64,000 nucleotides of DNA from Microbacterium sp. 2FI (GTDB taxonomy: Bacteria; Actinomycetota; Actinomycetes; Actinomycetales; Microbacteriaceae). Positions within the stretch are counted from its first letter, which is position 1. Every line of letters begins with the position of its first letter. The DNA lies in NCBI RefSeq assembly GCF_005502885.1, contig NZ_SCMR01000003.1, positions 245,493 through 309,492 on the forward strand. Reading direction: 5' to 3'. This document shows, one piece after another, positions 9,570 to 18,279 of the stretch. Under the pieces are notes generated by a model. The model made no database searches, was not told where the DNA came from, and saw only the letters and a program-made list of their open reading frames with translations. A program made the translations under genes and the position numbers.

Positions 9570-10085
9570 GTGTCATCCCCGCCCGCGCCCGCTCGCATCG
9601 TCGTGATGGGACCGAGCGGCTCGGGCAAGTCCGCGGTCGGCGCACTTCTCGCCGAGCGACTCGGGCTGCCCTTCGCCGACGCCGACGACCTGCATCCGGC
9701 GGCGAACGTGGCCAAGATGGCGGCGGGGACGCCGCTCGACGATGCGGATCGGATGCCGTGGCTCGACCTTGTCGCGGCCGCTCTCGCCCCTTCGCCGGCG
9801 GGGGCGGTGATCGCCTGCTCGGCGCTCGCACGCCGCTACCGCGACCGCATCCGGGCGGGCGCGCCGGACACGGTGTTCGTGGAGCTGAGGGTGCTGCCGG
9901 AGGAGCTCGCCCGCCGCATGGCGTCGCGCGAGCATTTCATGCCGCCGGCGCTGCTGGCCTCGCAGCTGCAGACTCTCGAGCACCTCGGTGCCGACGAACC
10001 GGGGGTGGCGGTGCTGAACGACCGGCCGGTCGCGGAGGTCGTCGCGACCGTGGTCGCGGCGCTGGAAGCGCGTCAGTCCTTATAG
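9570..10085 (+). CDS. Gluconokinase, GntK family
   Basis: It phosphorylates gluconate to 6-phosphogluconate, the substrate of the divergent gnd product. P-loop G-P-S-G-S-G-K-S lies near the N-terminus. The family motifs D-A-D-D-L-H, M-P-W-L and S-R-E-H-F-M-P-P-A-L-L-A-S-Q are all present, and about 171 residues is typical. GTG 9570 lies 7 nt after TAGCGT (9557-9562), suggesting a leaderless start; GTG 9561 is in frame but lies inside that box. The 3' end overlaps the convergent 39-aa gene by 13 bp. No gluconate permease is nearby. Confidence 0.93.
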   Translation: MSSPPAPARIVVMGPSGSGKSAVGALLAERLGLPFADADDLHPAANVAKMAAGTPLDDADRMPWLDLVAAALAPSPAGAVIACSALARRYRDRIRAGAPDTVFVELRVLPEELARRMASREHFMPPALLASQLQTLEHLGADEPGVAVLNDRPVAEVVATVVAALEARQSL

Positions 10086-10192
10086 GCCTGGCGCCCGAGC
10101 GACCAGAAGGCCAGCACGGTGCCGACGGCGCCGACCGCAGCCATCGCCCCGATCAACCAGAGCAGGGCGTGAGACAAGGTGCCGTATTCCAT
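10073..10192 (-). CDS. 39-residue single-pass membrane protein of unknown function
   Basis: A small gene with good signs of being real. GGAGG sits at ideal spacing before ATG 10192, and a TACGAT -10 candidate lies at 10232-10227. The product begins M-E-Y-G-T-L-S-H-A, has one hydrophobic helix (about residues 8-31) and ends in a charged tail, G-R-Q-A-Y-K-D. I do not recognise a family. Its last 13 bases overlap the 3' end of the convergent gluconokinase gene. It could be a small membrane regulator or a subunit of a complex; this is speculation. Confidence 0.65.
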   Translation of the reverse strand: MEYGTLSHALLWLIGAMAAVGAVGTVLAFWSLGRQAYKD

Positions 10193-10245
10193 CGGGTCCT
10201 CCGTGGGCGAATTCAGGTGCGTCCTCATCGTAGCGGGGCCGCTGG

Positions 10246-10447
10246 TAGACTCGGGGCTTGAACTTCGGCGAGGGATGCCTCGCGCCCACCGGCATGGCGG
10301 GCGGCAGCATCCGTGATCGACGCGGTGAAGCAGGCCCACGGCTTTCCTCACGCGTTCGCGTTCGAGTCGAGACAACCCCATATACCTGGGCCCGCCATCC
10401 GCGCAGGCCCGCGATCAGAACGGGCCACAGCGCCCGCAAGGAGAATC
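10246..10447 (+). promoter_or_regulatory. Promoter and long 5' leader of the L25 gene
   Basis: TAGACT at 10246-10251 is the likely -10 box. Transcription from about 10258 would leave a leader of roughly 190 nt before the AAGGAG site at 10438-10443. That is long for this window. The leader contains a possible 13-residue ORF (ATG 10275 to TGA 10316, His/Arg rich, with an AGGG-like ribosome binding site). No classical riboswitch or strong hairpin is evident to me. Confidence 0.4.
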
Positions 10448-11080
10448 ATGTCGACTGAGACCGACACCAAGGTCCACGCCGAGGTCCGCGAGAACTTCGG
10501 CAAGGGCTACGCCCGCCGCCTGCGCGCCGCCGGCAAGATCCCCGCCGTCATCTACGGCCACGGCACGGCGCCCGTCCACGTCGCCCTCCCGGGCCACCAG
10601 GTCGCGCTGCTCATCCGTCGCGCGAACGTCGTGCTCGAGCTCGACGTCAACGGCACGCACCAGCTCACGCTCGTCAAGGACGTGCAGAAGGACCCGGTGC
10701 ACCAGATCATCGAGCACATCGACCTCCTCGTCGTGAAGAAGGGCGAGAAGATCCAGGTCGACGTTCCGATCACGCTCGTGGGCGAGCCGGCCGCCGGCAC
10801 GATCGCGGCGCAGGACGCCAACACCGTCCTCCTCGAGGTCGAGGCCACCCACATCCCCGAGCGCATCGAGGTCGACGTCGAGGGTCTTGAAGAGGGCACC
10901 CACATCACCGTCGCCGACCTGACGCTGCCCACGGGCGCGTCGCTCGCGGTCGACCCCGAGACGCTCGTCGTCGCCATCTCGGTCCCGTCGGCTGCGCTCG
11001 CCGCCGAGGACGAGATCGCCGAGGCCGACGCCGAGGTCGCCGCCGAGCAGTCGGAGGCCTCCGAGGCCGCCGCCGAGTAA
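10448..11080 (+). CDS. rplY: 50S ribosomal protein L25/general stress protein Ctc
   Basis: A 5S-rRNA-binding ribosomal protein of the long TL5/Ctc type (210 residues). The N-terminal L25 domain is recognisable from R-E-N-F-G-K-G-Y-A-R-R-L-R and G-K-I-P-A-V-I-Y-G-H-G. The C-terminal beta domain (about 100-190) is followed by an acidic Ala/Glu-rich tail. ATG 10448 has AAGGAG at the right distance. A strong hairpin separates it from pth, although L25 and Pth are often neighbours in actinobacteria. Confidence 0.96.
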   Translation: MSTETDTKVHAEVRENFGKGYARRLRAAGKIPAVIYGHGTAPVHVALPGHQVALLIRRANVVLELDVNGTHQLTLVKDVQKDPVHQIIEHIDLLVVKKGEKIQVDVPITLVGEPAAGTIAAQDANTVLLEVEATHIPERIEVDVEGLEEGTHITVADLTLPTGASLAVDPETLVVAISVPSAALAAEDEIAEADAEVAAEQSEASEAAAE

Positions 11081-11100
11081 GCACTCCGCAGAGCAATCGT

Positions 11101-11138
11101 CGAAGCCCGTCCCCGATACTGAGTGGGGACGGGCTTCG
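11101..11138 (+). terminator. Hairpin terminator between rplY and pth
   Basis: A perfect 14-bp stem (11101-11114 with 11125-11138) with a 10-nt loop begins 20 nt after the rplY stop codon. It lacks a T-run. Its 3' arm ends only 20 nt before the pth start, so it may attenuate rather than abolish read-through into pth. Confidence 0.75.
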
Positions 11139-11158
11139 CCGTCGGAAGGGCAGCGCAC

Positions 11159-11746
11159 ATGTCAGAGGCGTGGCTGATCGTCGGACTCGGCAATCCAGGA
11201 CCGCGATACGAGTCGACCCGTCACAACGTCGGCCAGATGGTCGTCGACGAACTCGCGGCGCGCCGCGGCGAGGGCTTCCGCGCCCACAAGGCGAACGCCC
11301 GCGTCGTCGAGACGTGGCTGCGCCCGGGGGCAGCGAAGCTCATCCTCGCCAAGCCCAATTCGTTCATGAACGTCTCGGGCGGCCCGGTCGCCGGGCTCGC
11401 GCAGTTCTACGGCGTGGATCCCGAGCGGGTCGTCGTCGTCCACGACGAGCTCGACATCCCCTTCGACACCATCAAGCTCAAGACCGGCGGCGGGCACGGC
11501 GGCCACAACGGCGTCCGCGACGTCGCGAAGGCGCTCGGCACCCCTGACTTCCCTCGGGTGCGCGTGGGCATCGGCCGGCCCATCGGGCGTCAGGATGCCG
11601 CGGACTGGGTTCTCGACCCGTTCGGCGCGACCGAGCGGAAGAATCTGCCGATCCTCGTCGGCGACGCCGCGGACGCGGTCGAGCAGCTCGTCGAGGAGGG
11701 CCTCCTCGCCGCGCAGCAGAAGCACCACGCGCCGCGCCTCTCGTAG
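11159..11746 (+). CDS. pth: Peptidyl-tRNA hydrolase
   Basis: It recycles peptidyl-tRNA released from stalled ribosomes by cleaving the ester bond. The 195 residues show the family's G-L-G-N-P-G near the start, the catalytic histidine H22 in [24 protein letters not shown] and [12 protein letters not shown] 11159 is preceded by GGAAGG. It could be transcribed from read-through of the rplY terminator, because no separate -10 box is obvious. Confidence 0.97.
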   Translation: MSEAWLIVGLGNPGPRYESTRHNVGQMVVDELAARRGEGFRAHKANARVVETWLRPGAAKLILAKPNSFMNVSGGPVAGLAQFYGVDPERVVVVHDELDIPFDTIKLKTGGGHGGHNGVRDVAKALGTPDFPRVRVGIGRPIGRQDAADWVLDPFGATERKNLPILVGDAADAVEQLVEEGLLAAQQKHHAPRLS

Positions 11747-11800
11747 CAGCGGCGCCATCGCCTCGGCAGGCGCCGCGCTTCGGCGTCGGCTTCCCCGCAG

Positions 11801-11890
11801 CCGAGCGCACGACTTGTCGCCGAGTGCACGACCTTGCAGCGCCGGAGACCCGTGCGTTCGACGGAAGGTCGTGCGCTCGGAGGAGGCGCG
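11801..11890. repeat. Intergenic repeat: three copies of a CCGAG(C/T)GCACGAC(C)TT motif
   Basis: Two direct copies (11801-11815 and 11820-11835) and one inverted copy (11875-11890) of a 15-16-base motif occupy the 173-bp gap after pth. Copies 2 and 3 can pair into a hairpin with a long loop. Reading in the opposite orientation, the motif is AAGGTCGTGCGCTCGG. This looks like a REP-type element; I saw no other copy in the window. Confidence 0.55.
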
Positions 11891-11919
11891 GGGTTGGGCG
11901 AGAAGGAGACCCCGAGGGC

Positions 11920-12570
11920 TCAGCCGCCGAGGCCCGAGCCCGCCAGGCCGCCCGAAGCCAGGGCGATCTGCACAGCGACCGCGAAGACGATCGGACCGAG
12001 CACCGCGATGATGACGGCCGCAGCGCCGGCGCCGCGGCCCCGTCGCTGCACGATCGCTGCGATGCCCTGCACGATCGCCCAGATGCCGAGTACGGTGCCG
12101 ACCCAGAACGCCGCCTCGGCGAGCAGCACCCAGTCGCGCACCGGGGTGAGGACCGACCAGTCGAGGGAGATGTCGACGGGATTCAGGGCGATCTCGCGTC
12201 CGGCGCCGAGGCCGATGCGGAAGGCTGCCAGCGCAGCGACGACCGGCGCGCCGAGAGTCGCGACGAGGCTCAGCAGCAGTGCGACGACGCCGAGTCGATT
12301 GCCGGTGGATGCCGGTGGGGTGACGGCGCCGTACGTCCCCGGTGCCCCCGCGCCGTAGGACCCGCCGTGCGATCCGCCGGGAGCCGGGTACCCGACCGGC
12401 GGCGCGTACACGGGGGAGCGCACTGCCGCGCCGGCCGGTGACGGGCCGACGGGGGCGCCGAACGCGGGAGCACCTGGGGCCGCCCACGAGGGTGGCGCAG
12501 CGGATGCCTGGTCGGCAGGCACGGGCACGGGCACAGGCGCGGCGGAGTTCGGGGCGGCGGGATCGCTCAC
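11920..12570 (-). CDS. Membrane protein with proline/alanine-rich N-terminus, function unknown
   Basis: About 216 residues. The first ~90 are rich in Pro, Ala, Gly and Tyr and probably disordered. The remainder has about four hydrophobic segments, with an N-R-L-G-V-V-A-L-L-L-S-L-V beginning that resembles DUF4190-like actinobacterial membrane proteins. GTG 12570 lies 7 nt after a TAGGAT box (12583-12578) and is my preferred leaderless start. ATG 12579 is in frame but overlaps that box. No catalytic motif is visible. It is divergent from mfd. Confidence 0.75.
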   Translation of the reverse strand: MSDPAAPNSAAPVPVPVPADQASAAPPSWAAPGAPAFGAPVGPSPAGAAVRSPVYAPPVGYPAPGGSHGGSYGAGAPGTYGAVTPPASTGNRLGVVALLLSLVATLGAPVVAALAAFRIGLGAGREIALNPVDISLDWSVLTPVRDWVLLAEAAFWVGTVLGIWAIVQGIAAIVQRRGRGAGAAAVIIAVLGPIVFAVAVQIALASGGLAGSGLGG

Positions 12571-12670
12571 GGGACTCATCCTAGGAGTCGGGCCCGGTTC
12601 GCCCGTTCACCCCGCCCCCGGGATCACGGGCGCGGGCGCTGGTGTCGCACCCGCGCCGTAGACTCGTGCG

Positions 12671-15600
12671 GTGACAGTTCCCGGGATCCTGCGCGCCCTC
12701 GAACAGGCAGAGTCGTTCCGGGATGCTGCGGCAGCAGCATCCGTCGACGCCGACTTCTCCCTCGTGGAGGGCCTGGACGCCCCGCTCATCGCCGCGCTCA
12801 TCGAGCGCCGCCGCGCAAGCGGCCGTCCGCCCGTCGTGCTCGTGGTCGCCCCGACCGGTCGCCGCGCCGAGTCGCTCGGGCCCGCGATCGCGGCGCTCGT
12901 TCCCGACGCCGAGGTGTTCCACTTCCCGGCGTGGGAGACCCTCCCGCACGAGCGGCTCAGCCCCAGCCCCGAGATCGTCGGCAACCGGCTCACGGCGCTC
13001 GGGCGCGTCGCGCGGTGGGACGGCGAGACGCCCCTCGTCATGACGGCCTCGGTGCGCGGCGCGATCCAGCCGCTCGCGGCCGGACTCACCGACGTCGCAC
13101 CGGTCGACCTGGCCGTCGGCGCACGCGGCCACGACCTCAGCGAGGTCACCGCCCGGCTCGTCGAACTCGCCTACCACCGCGTCGACATGGTCTCGCGCCG
13201 CGGCGAGTTCGCGGTGCGCGGCGGCATCCTCGACGTGTTCCCGCCGACGGCACCGCACCCGTTCCGCGTCGAGTTCTTCGGCGACGAGGTCGACCAGATC
13301 CGCGCGTTCTCGGTCGCAGATCAGCGGTCGCTCCCGGGCGAGGTCGCCGCCGTCACCCTCGTCGCCAGCCGCGAGCTGCTGCTGACCGCGGCGGTCCGAC
13401 AGCGCGCCGCCGAGCTGCGCGACGAGTTCCCGGGCCTGCGGGGAATGCTCGAGAAGATGGCCGAGGGGATCCCCGCCGAAGGCATGGAGTCGCTCCTGCC
13501 CGTCCTCGTCGATCGCCTCGTCACCGTCGTCGACTACCTGCCCGAGGGTACGGCTCTCGCCCTCGTCGAACCCGAGCGCTCGGTCACGCGCGCCCTCACG
13601 CTCGGCGAGACGAACCGTGAGTTCCTCGACGCGGCGTGGAATGCCGCCACAGCGGGCGCCGAGACCCCTGTCGATCTCGGGGCGGGCGACTTCGTGTCGC
13701 TCCCGCGTCTGCGCGAGGCCGCGCACGATCGCGGTGGCGTGTGGTGGACGCTGAGCGTTTTCGATTCGGGCGAGGCGGATGCCGCGGCGGCGCTCGCAGG
13801 GGCACCAGGCGACGGCTTCGACATCGATGCGGCGCTCGAGGCTGCGGCGGTCGTGCGCGTGCCGGGCACCGGGGTGCCCTCGTTCCAAGGGAACGTCGAC
13901 GGCGCGACCGCGCACGTCGGCGAACTCCTCGCCGCCGGCTGGCGGGTCGTCGTGACGGCATCCGGAACGGGCCTCGTCGAGCGGGCGCGCGACGTCCTCG
14001 CCGAGCGCGGAATCGCCGCGCGCCGCGTGGATTCCCTGCCGGAAGCACCCGAACCGGGTGTCGCTCACATCGTCCTGTCGAGCCTGGAGCGCGGGTTCCA
14101 GGTCGACGATGCGCAGCTCGCCGTGATCACCGAGGCGGAGTTCTACGGCCGCACGATCGGCGGCGACCAGCGGGTCGTGAAGAAGCTGGCCTCGCGGCGT
14201 CGCAACGTCGTCGACCCGCTGCAGCTGAAGGCGGGCGACTACGTCGTGCACATCACGCACGGCATCGGCAAGTTCGTCGAGCTCACCCAGCGCGAGGTCT
14301 CCAGCGGGGGGCGGAACGCCGTCAAGAGCATCCGCGAGTACCTCGTGCTCGAATATGCGCCGTCCAAGCGCGGGTATCCGGGCGACAAGCTGTTCGTCCC
14401 CACCGATCAGCTCGACCTGCTCTCGCGCTACGTCGGCGGCGAGGCGCCGTCGCTGTCGAAGATGGGCGGCAGCGACTGGGCGCAGGCCAAGGGGAAGGCG
14501 CGCCGCGCGGTGCGCGACATCGCCGTCGAGCTCGTCAAGCTCTACTCCGCGCGCATGTCGGCGAAGGGCTATGCGTTCGGACCCGATACCCCCTGGCAGC
14601 GTGAGCTCGAAGAGGCGTTCCCGTTCGCCGAGACGCCCGATCAGCTGCAGACGATCGACGAGATCAAGGCCGACATGGAGAAGCCGATCCCGATGGACCG
14701 GCTGCTGTCGGGCGACGTCGGCTTCGGCAAGACCGAGGTCGCCGTCCGCGCCGCGTTCAAGGCGATCCAGGACGGCAAGCAGGTCGCGATGCTGGTGCCG
14801 ACGACGCTGCTGGTCAAGCAGCACCTCGAGACCTTCACCGAGCGATTCGCAGGGTTCCCCGTCAAGGTCAAGGCCCTTTCACGGTTCCAGAGCGACAAGG
14901 AGGCTCGCGACACGCTCGCGGGCCTCACCGACGGCACGGTCGACATGGTCATCGGCACGCACCGCATCCTCACCGAGAAGGTCATCTTCAAGGACCTGGG
15001 GCTCATGATCATCGACGAGGAGCAGCGCTTCGGTGTGGAGCACAAGGACACGCTCAAGAAGATGAAGACCAACGTCGACATCCTCGCGATGAGCGCGACG
15101 CCCATCCCGCGCACGCTCGAGATGGCCGTCACCGGAATCCGCGAGATGTCGACGCTGCAGACGCCGCCCGAGGACCGGCATCCGATCCTCACGTACGTCG
15201 GCGCGCGCAACGACAAGCAGATCGCCGCGGCGATCCGTCGGGAGCTCCTGCGCGAGGGGCAGATCTTCTTCGTGCACAACCGCGTGCAGTCGATCCAGCG
15301 GGTCGCCGCCGAGCTCGCCGAGCTCGTGCCCGAGGCGCGCATCGCGGTGGCCCACGGCCAGATGGGGGAGCACGCCCTCGAAGAGGTGGTCGACGCCTTC
15401 TGGGAGCGTCGAGCAGATGTGCTCGTGTGCACGACGATCGTCGAGACCGGTCTCGACATCTCCAACGCCAACACGATCATCATCGACCGGGCCGACAAGT
15501 ACGGGCTGTCGCAGCTCCACCAGCTGCGCGGTCGCGTGGGTCGTGCGCGCGAGCGCGCGTACGCCTACTTCCTCTACGACGAGCAGAAGCCGCTGTCGGA

Positions 15601-16294
15601 GACCGCCGCCGATCGCCTGGAGACCATCGCGGTCAACAACGATCTCGGCAGCGGTATGCAGGTCGCCCTCAAAGACCTCGAGATCCGCGGCGCCGGCAAC
15701 ATGCTCGGCGCCGAACAGGCCGGTCACATCGCCGGCGTCGGGTTCGACCTGTACCTGCGCATGATCGGCGAGGCGGTCTCCGCGTTCCGCGGCGACGAGG
15801 TCGAAGGACCCGCCGAGCTGCGCCTCGAGCTGCCGGTTCAGGCGCGCATCCCCGAGTCGTACATCGACAGCGAGCGCCTGCGCCTCGAGGCCTATCAGAA
15901 GCTGTCGGCCGCGGCATCCGTCACCGCGAAGGACGACGCGCTCGACCTCGTCGTGGACGAACTCCGTGACCGCTACGGCGAGCCGCCGGCCGACGTCGAC
16001 GGCCTGCTCGCCGTCGCGCGGCTGCGCCGCCGTGCCGCGCAGACCGGTCTCACCGACGTCGTCGCGATGGGCCCGAACCTGCGCATCGCGCCCGCTCACC
16101 TCCCCGACTCGATGCGGGTGCGCCTGCAGCGCCTGTACCCGAAGGCGAAGCTGCTCGCGGGCGGCGATGCCCTCGTGGTGCCGCTGCCGACGGCGGGTGG
16201 CGCTGCGGTGGCGGATGCCGACCTGATCGCGTGGGTCGGGCAGCTGCTCGATCAGCTGTGGCCCGCGCCGAAGACGGACACCGCAGAGGCGTGA
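12671..16294 (+). CDS. mfd: Transcription-repair coupling factor Mfd
   Basis: A DNA translocase of 1207 residues that removes RNA polymerase stalled at lesions and recruits UvrA. The N-terminal UvrB-like region contains F-P-A-W-E-T-L-P-H-E and R-G-E-F-A-V-R-G-G-I-L-D-V-F-P. It is followed by a CarD-like RNA-polymerase-interacting domain (about 510-600, with G-D-Y-V-V-H-I-T-H-G-I-G). Walker A has K687 in G-D-V-G-F-G-K-T-E, and the DEEQ box is at 782-785 (D-E-E-Q-R-F-G-V). A helicase C domain and a TRCF domain complete the protein. GTG 12671 lies 6 nt after TAGACT (12659-12664), so the mRNA is likely leaderless. Confidence 0.98.
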   Translation: MTVPGILRALEQAESFRDAAAAASVDADFSLVEGLDAPLIAALIERRRASGRPPVVLVVAPTGRRAESLGPAIAALVPDAEVFHFPAWETLPHERLSPSPEIVGNRLTALGRVARWDGETPLVMTASVRGAIQPLAAGLTDVAPVDLAVGARGHDLSEVTARLVELAYHRVDMVSRRGEFAVRGGILDVFPPTAPHPFRVEFFGDEVDQIRAFSVADQRSLPGEVAAVTLVASRELLLTAAVRQRAAELRDEFPGLRGMLEKMAEGIPAEGMESLLPVLVDRLVTVVDYLPEGTALALVEPERSVTRALTLGETNREFLDAAWNAATAGAETPVDLGAGDFVSLPRLREAAHDRGGVWWTLSVFDSGEADAAAALAGAPGDGFDIDAALEAAAVVRVPGTGVPSFQGNVDGATAHVGELLAAGWRVVVTASGTGLVERARDVLAERGIAARRVDSLPEAPEPGVAHIVLSSLERGFQVDDAQLAVITEAEFYGRTIGGDQRVVKKLASRRRNVVDPLQLKAGDYVVHITHGIGKFVELTQREVSSGGRNAVKSIREYLVLEYAPSKRGYPGDKLFVPTDQLDLLSRYVGGEAPSLSKMGGSDWAQAKGKARRAVRDIAVELVKLYSARMSAKGYAFGPDTPWQRELEEAFPFAETPDQLQTIDEIKADMEKPIPMDRLLSGDVGFGKTEVAVRAAFKAIQDGKQVAMLVPTTLLVKQHLETFTERFAGFPVKVKALSRFQSDKEARDTLAGLTDGTVDMVIGTHRILTEKVIFKDLGLMIIDEEQRFGVEHKDTLKKMKTNVDILAMSATPIPRTLEMAVTGIREMSTLQTPPEDRHPILTYVGARNDKQIAAAIRRELLREGQIFFVHNRVQSIQRVAAELAELVPEARIAVAHGQMGEHALEEVVDAFWERRADVLVCTTIVETGLDISNANTIIIDRADKYGLSQLHQLRGRVGRARERAYAYFLYDEQKPLSETAADRLETIAVNNDLGSGMQVALKDLEIRGAGNMLGAEQAGHIAGVGFDLYLRMIGEAVSAFRGDEVEGPAELRLELPVQARIPESYIDSERLRLEAYQKLSAAASVTAKDDALDLVVDELRDRYGEPPADVDGLLAVARLRRRAAQTGLTDVVAMGPNLRIAPAHLPDSMRVRLQRLYPKAKLLAGGDALVVPLPTAGGAAVADADLIAWVGQLLDQLWPAPKTDTAEA

Positions 16295-16315
16295 CACCCG
16301 TCGTCGGCCCCAGGC

Positions 16316-16355
16316 ATCGGCCGATCGGCCGATGAGGTCGGGCCTGTCGGCCGAT
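16316..16355. promoter_or_regulatory. Overlapping ATCGGCCGAT palindromes, candidate operator
   Basis: Two overlapping perfect palindromes ATCGGCCGAT (16316-16325 and 16324-16333) and a third CGGCCGAT (16348-16355) lie 36-75 bp upstream of the first gene of a three-gene operon ending in a NarL-type regulator. Autoregulation is inferred from position and symmetry. Confidence 0.45.
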
Positions 16356-16390
16356 GTGTCACGGGCGGCATGGGCGCGAGCATCGGGGTC

Positions 16391-17119
16391 ATGACCCATG
16401 CGACCCGCACCCTCACCCGCTCGCCCTCGAGCACGCCTTCGCGCCGCTCGCGCCCCGAGTGGCTCGCTCCCGCCGGCCTGATCGCTCTGACCCTGATACC
16501 GATGACAGCGGGTTCTGCCCGGCTCGCCGAGCTCGCCGGCGGAGCCGAGGTCACCGCATCGAACTCCCGCTTCTTCGAGGCGCCGGTTCCGGTCGTCATC
16601 CACATCGTCGCCTCGACGCTCTACCTCTTGGTCGGCGCCCTGCAGTTCGCGCCTTCCCTGCGACGACGTCGGTGGCACCGTCGTGCCGGACGCGTACTCG
16701 CGCCCGCGGGGCTCGCCTCCGCGGCATCCGGCATGTGGATGGCCGTGTTCTACGACCTCCCCGCCCACAGCGACCTCTCGCTCATGCTGATGCGGCTGGT
16801 GCTCGGCTCCGTGATGGCGTTCGGCATCGTCTACGCGGTCGTGTCGATCCTGCGCGGCGACGTGCGCACCCATAGCGCGTGGATGACGCGTGCGTACGCG
16901 ATCGGACTCGGCGCGGGTACGCAGGTGCTCACGGTCCTGCCGTGGGTGGTCCTCGTCGGCGAGCCGAGCGCCGCGGTGTACACGGTGCTGATGGGGGCGG
17001 GGTGGGCGATCAACCTGGCGGTGGCCGAGGTCGTCATCCGCCGGCGCCGCACTCGAACGACGGGGCCAGTCCGCACCGCCGCGGAGCACGCTCCGGCAGG
17101 AGCCGCCCGCCTATCATGA
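16391..17119 (+). CDS. DUF2306-family membrane protein
   Basis: A 242-residue integral membrane protein with about six to seven hydrophobic segments. The motif G-A-L-Q-F-A-P-S-L-R, followed by W-H-R-R-A-G-R-V, is typical of DUF2306, a family of uncharacterised membrane proteins. Histidines in R-T-H-S-A-W-M-T-R-A-Y and W-H-R are conserved in the family as I know it. ATG 16391 is chosen over ATG 16370, which lies close to the repeats. The stop overlaps the kinase start (ATGA), so it may act with, or be an accessory sensor of, the downstream two-component system. Confidence 0.8.
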   Translation: MTHATRTLTRSPSSTPSRRSRPEWLAPAGLIALTLIPMTAGSARLAELAGGAEVTASNSRFFEAPVPVVIHIVASTLYLLVGALQFAPSLRRRRWHRRAGRVLAPAGLASAASGMWMAVFYDLPAHSDLSLMLMRLVLGSVMAFGIVYAVVSILRGDVRTHSAWMTRAYAIGLGAGTQVLTVLPWVVLVGEPSAAVYTVLMGAGWAINLAVAEVVIRRRRTRTTGPVRTAAEHAPAGAARLS

Positions 17120-18279
17120 GCCGTATGCTCGACCCGGTCCGCGCGCTGTGGTGCTTGCCCGCAGCGACCCCGTTGCCGCCGCGGCGGGTCTGGCGGGACT
17201 GGGTGCTCGTGGGTGTCGTACCCGCGCTCGCCGTGTTCGAGGCCGCGCTGCGGCCTGAGCTTCCGCACCGGTGGCTCATGGCGGCGCTGCTCGCGGGCGG
17301 GTCGGTGACGCTCCTCTGGCGGCGCACGAGACCGCTGGCGATGCTGTGCATCGCGTTCGGACTCGCGGCATGCGGCGTGCTCATCAACGGCGCGACGACT
17401 CAGTCGTTCACGTCGGCGTATTTCCTCATCCTGGTGTACGCGGTGATGCGATGGGGGAGCGGGCGGGCGCTCGTCCTCGGTGCGGCGGTGACGCTGGCGA
17501 GCACCGCGTGGTCGCTGATCGCCGGGCCGACTGCCCTCGCCGACGTGATCGGCGGGCTCGCCGTGATGATCACGACGTCGGCACTCGGCATCGCGTTCCG
17601 CCTCCGCGCATCGGCTCGGGAGCGTCAGCTCGAGAGCCTGCGCCTCCGCGAGCGCGAAGAGCTTGCGCGAGACCTGCACGACACGGTCGCGCACCACGTG
17701 TCGGCGATCGCGATCCAGGCGCAGGCCGGCCGTGCGGTCGCCGCCGCCGATCCGGAGGCCGCGATCACGGCACTGCGCACCATCGAGGCCGAGGCCGGTC
17801 GCGCCCTCGACGACCTGCGCGCGATGGTGCGCGTGCTCCGGCACGACGACGACGCGCGGCGCGCGCCTGTGGCGGGAATCGCCGACATCGCGCAGCTCGT
17901 CGACGCGATGAACGACACGCCGACAGGCATCACCGCGCGCTTCGACATGCAGGGGGATCCCGCGGCGGTGCCGCCGGCGGTCGGGCTCGTCGCCTACCGC
18001 ATCGCGCAGGAGGCGCTCACCAACACCCGTCGCCATGCTCACGGCGCGACGCGGGTCGACGTGACCGCGGCCGTCGATGCTGCTGCGGTGCGGCTGGAGG
18101 TGCGCGACGACGGGCATGTGGCGCCGGGCGGCTCGTCACGAGGCGGCGGCTACGGCGGCTACGGCATAGCGGGCATGCTCGAGCGGGCGCGTCTCGTCGG
18201 CGGCATCTGCGAGGTCGGGCCGCACGTCGACGACGGTTGGGTCGTCGCAGCGACCCTTCCGAAAGCGGGGACGACATGA
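17116..18279 (+). CDS. NarL-system sensor histidine kinase (HisKA_3 type)
   Basis: A membrane histidine kinase of 387 residues. Four to five N-terminal membrane helices with short loops (about 25-165) suggest sensing within the membrane. The HisKA_3 box E-R-E-E-L-A-R-D-L-H-D-T-V-A-H-H carries the phospho-acceptor H188. The ATPase domain has R-I-A-Q-E-A-L-T-N and a G-x-G-I-A-G-M-L-E-R lid region with an unusual Gly/Tyr-rich stretch (G-G-G-Y-G-G-Y-G). Stop-start overlaps of four bases link it to both neighbours. Confidence 0.94.
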   Translation: MSRMLDPVRALWCLPAATPLPPRRVWRDWVLVGVVPALAVFEAALRPELPHRWLMAALLAGGSVTLLWRRTRPLAMLCIAFGLAACGVLINGATTQSFTSAYFLILVYAVMRWGSGRALVLGAAVTLASTAWSLIAGPTALADVIGGLAVMITTSALGIAFRLRASARERQLESLRLREREELARDLHDTVAHHVSAIAIQAQAGRAVAAADPEAAITALRTIEAEAGRALDDLRAMVRVLRHDDDARRAPVAGIADIAQLVDAMNDTPTGITARFDMQGDPAAVPPAVGLVAYRIAQEALTNTRRHAHGATRVDVTAAVDAAAVRLEVRDDGHVAPGGSSRGGGYGGYGIAGMLERARLVGGICEVGPHVDDGWVVAATLPKAGTT

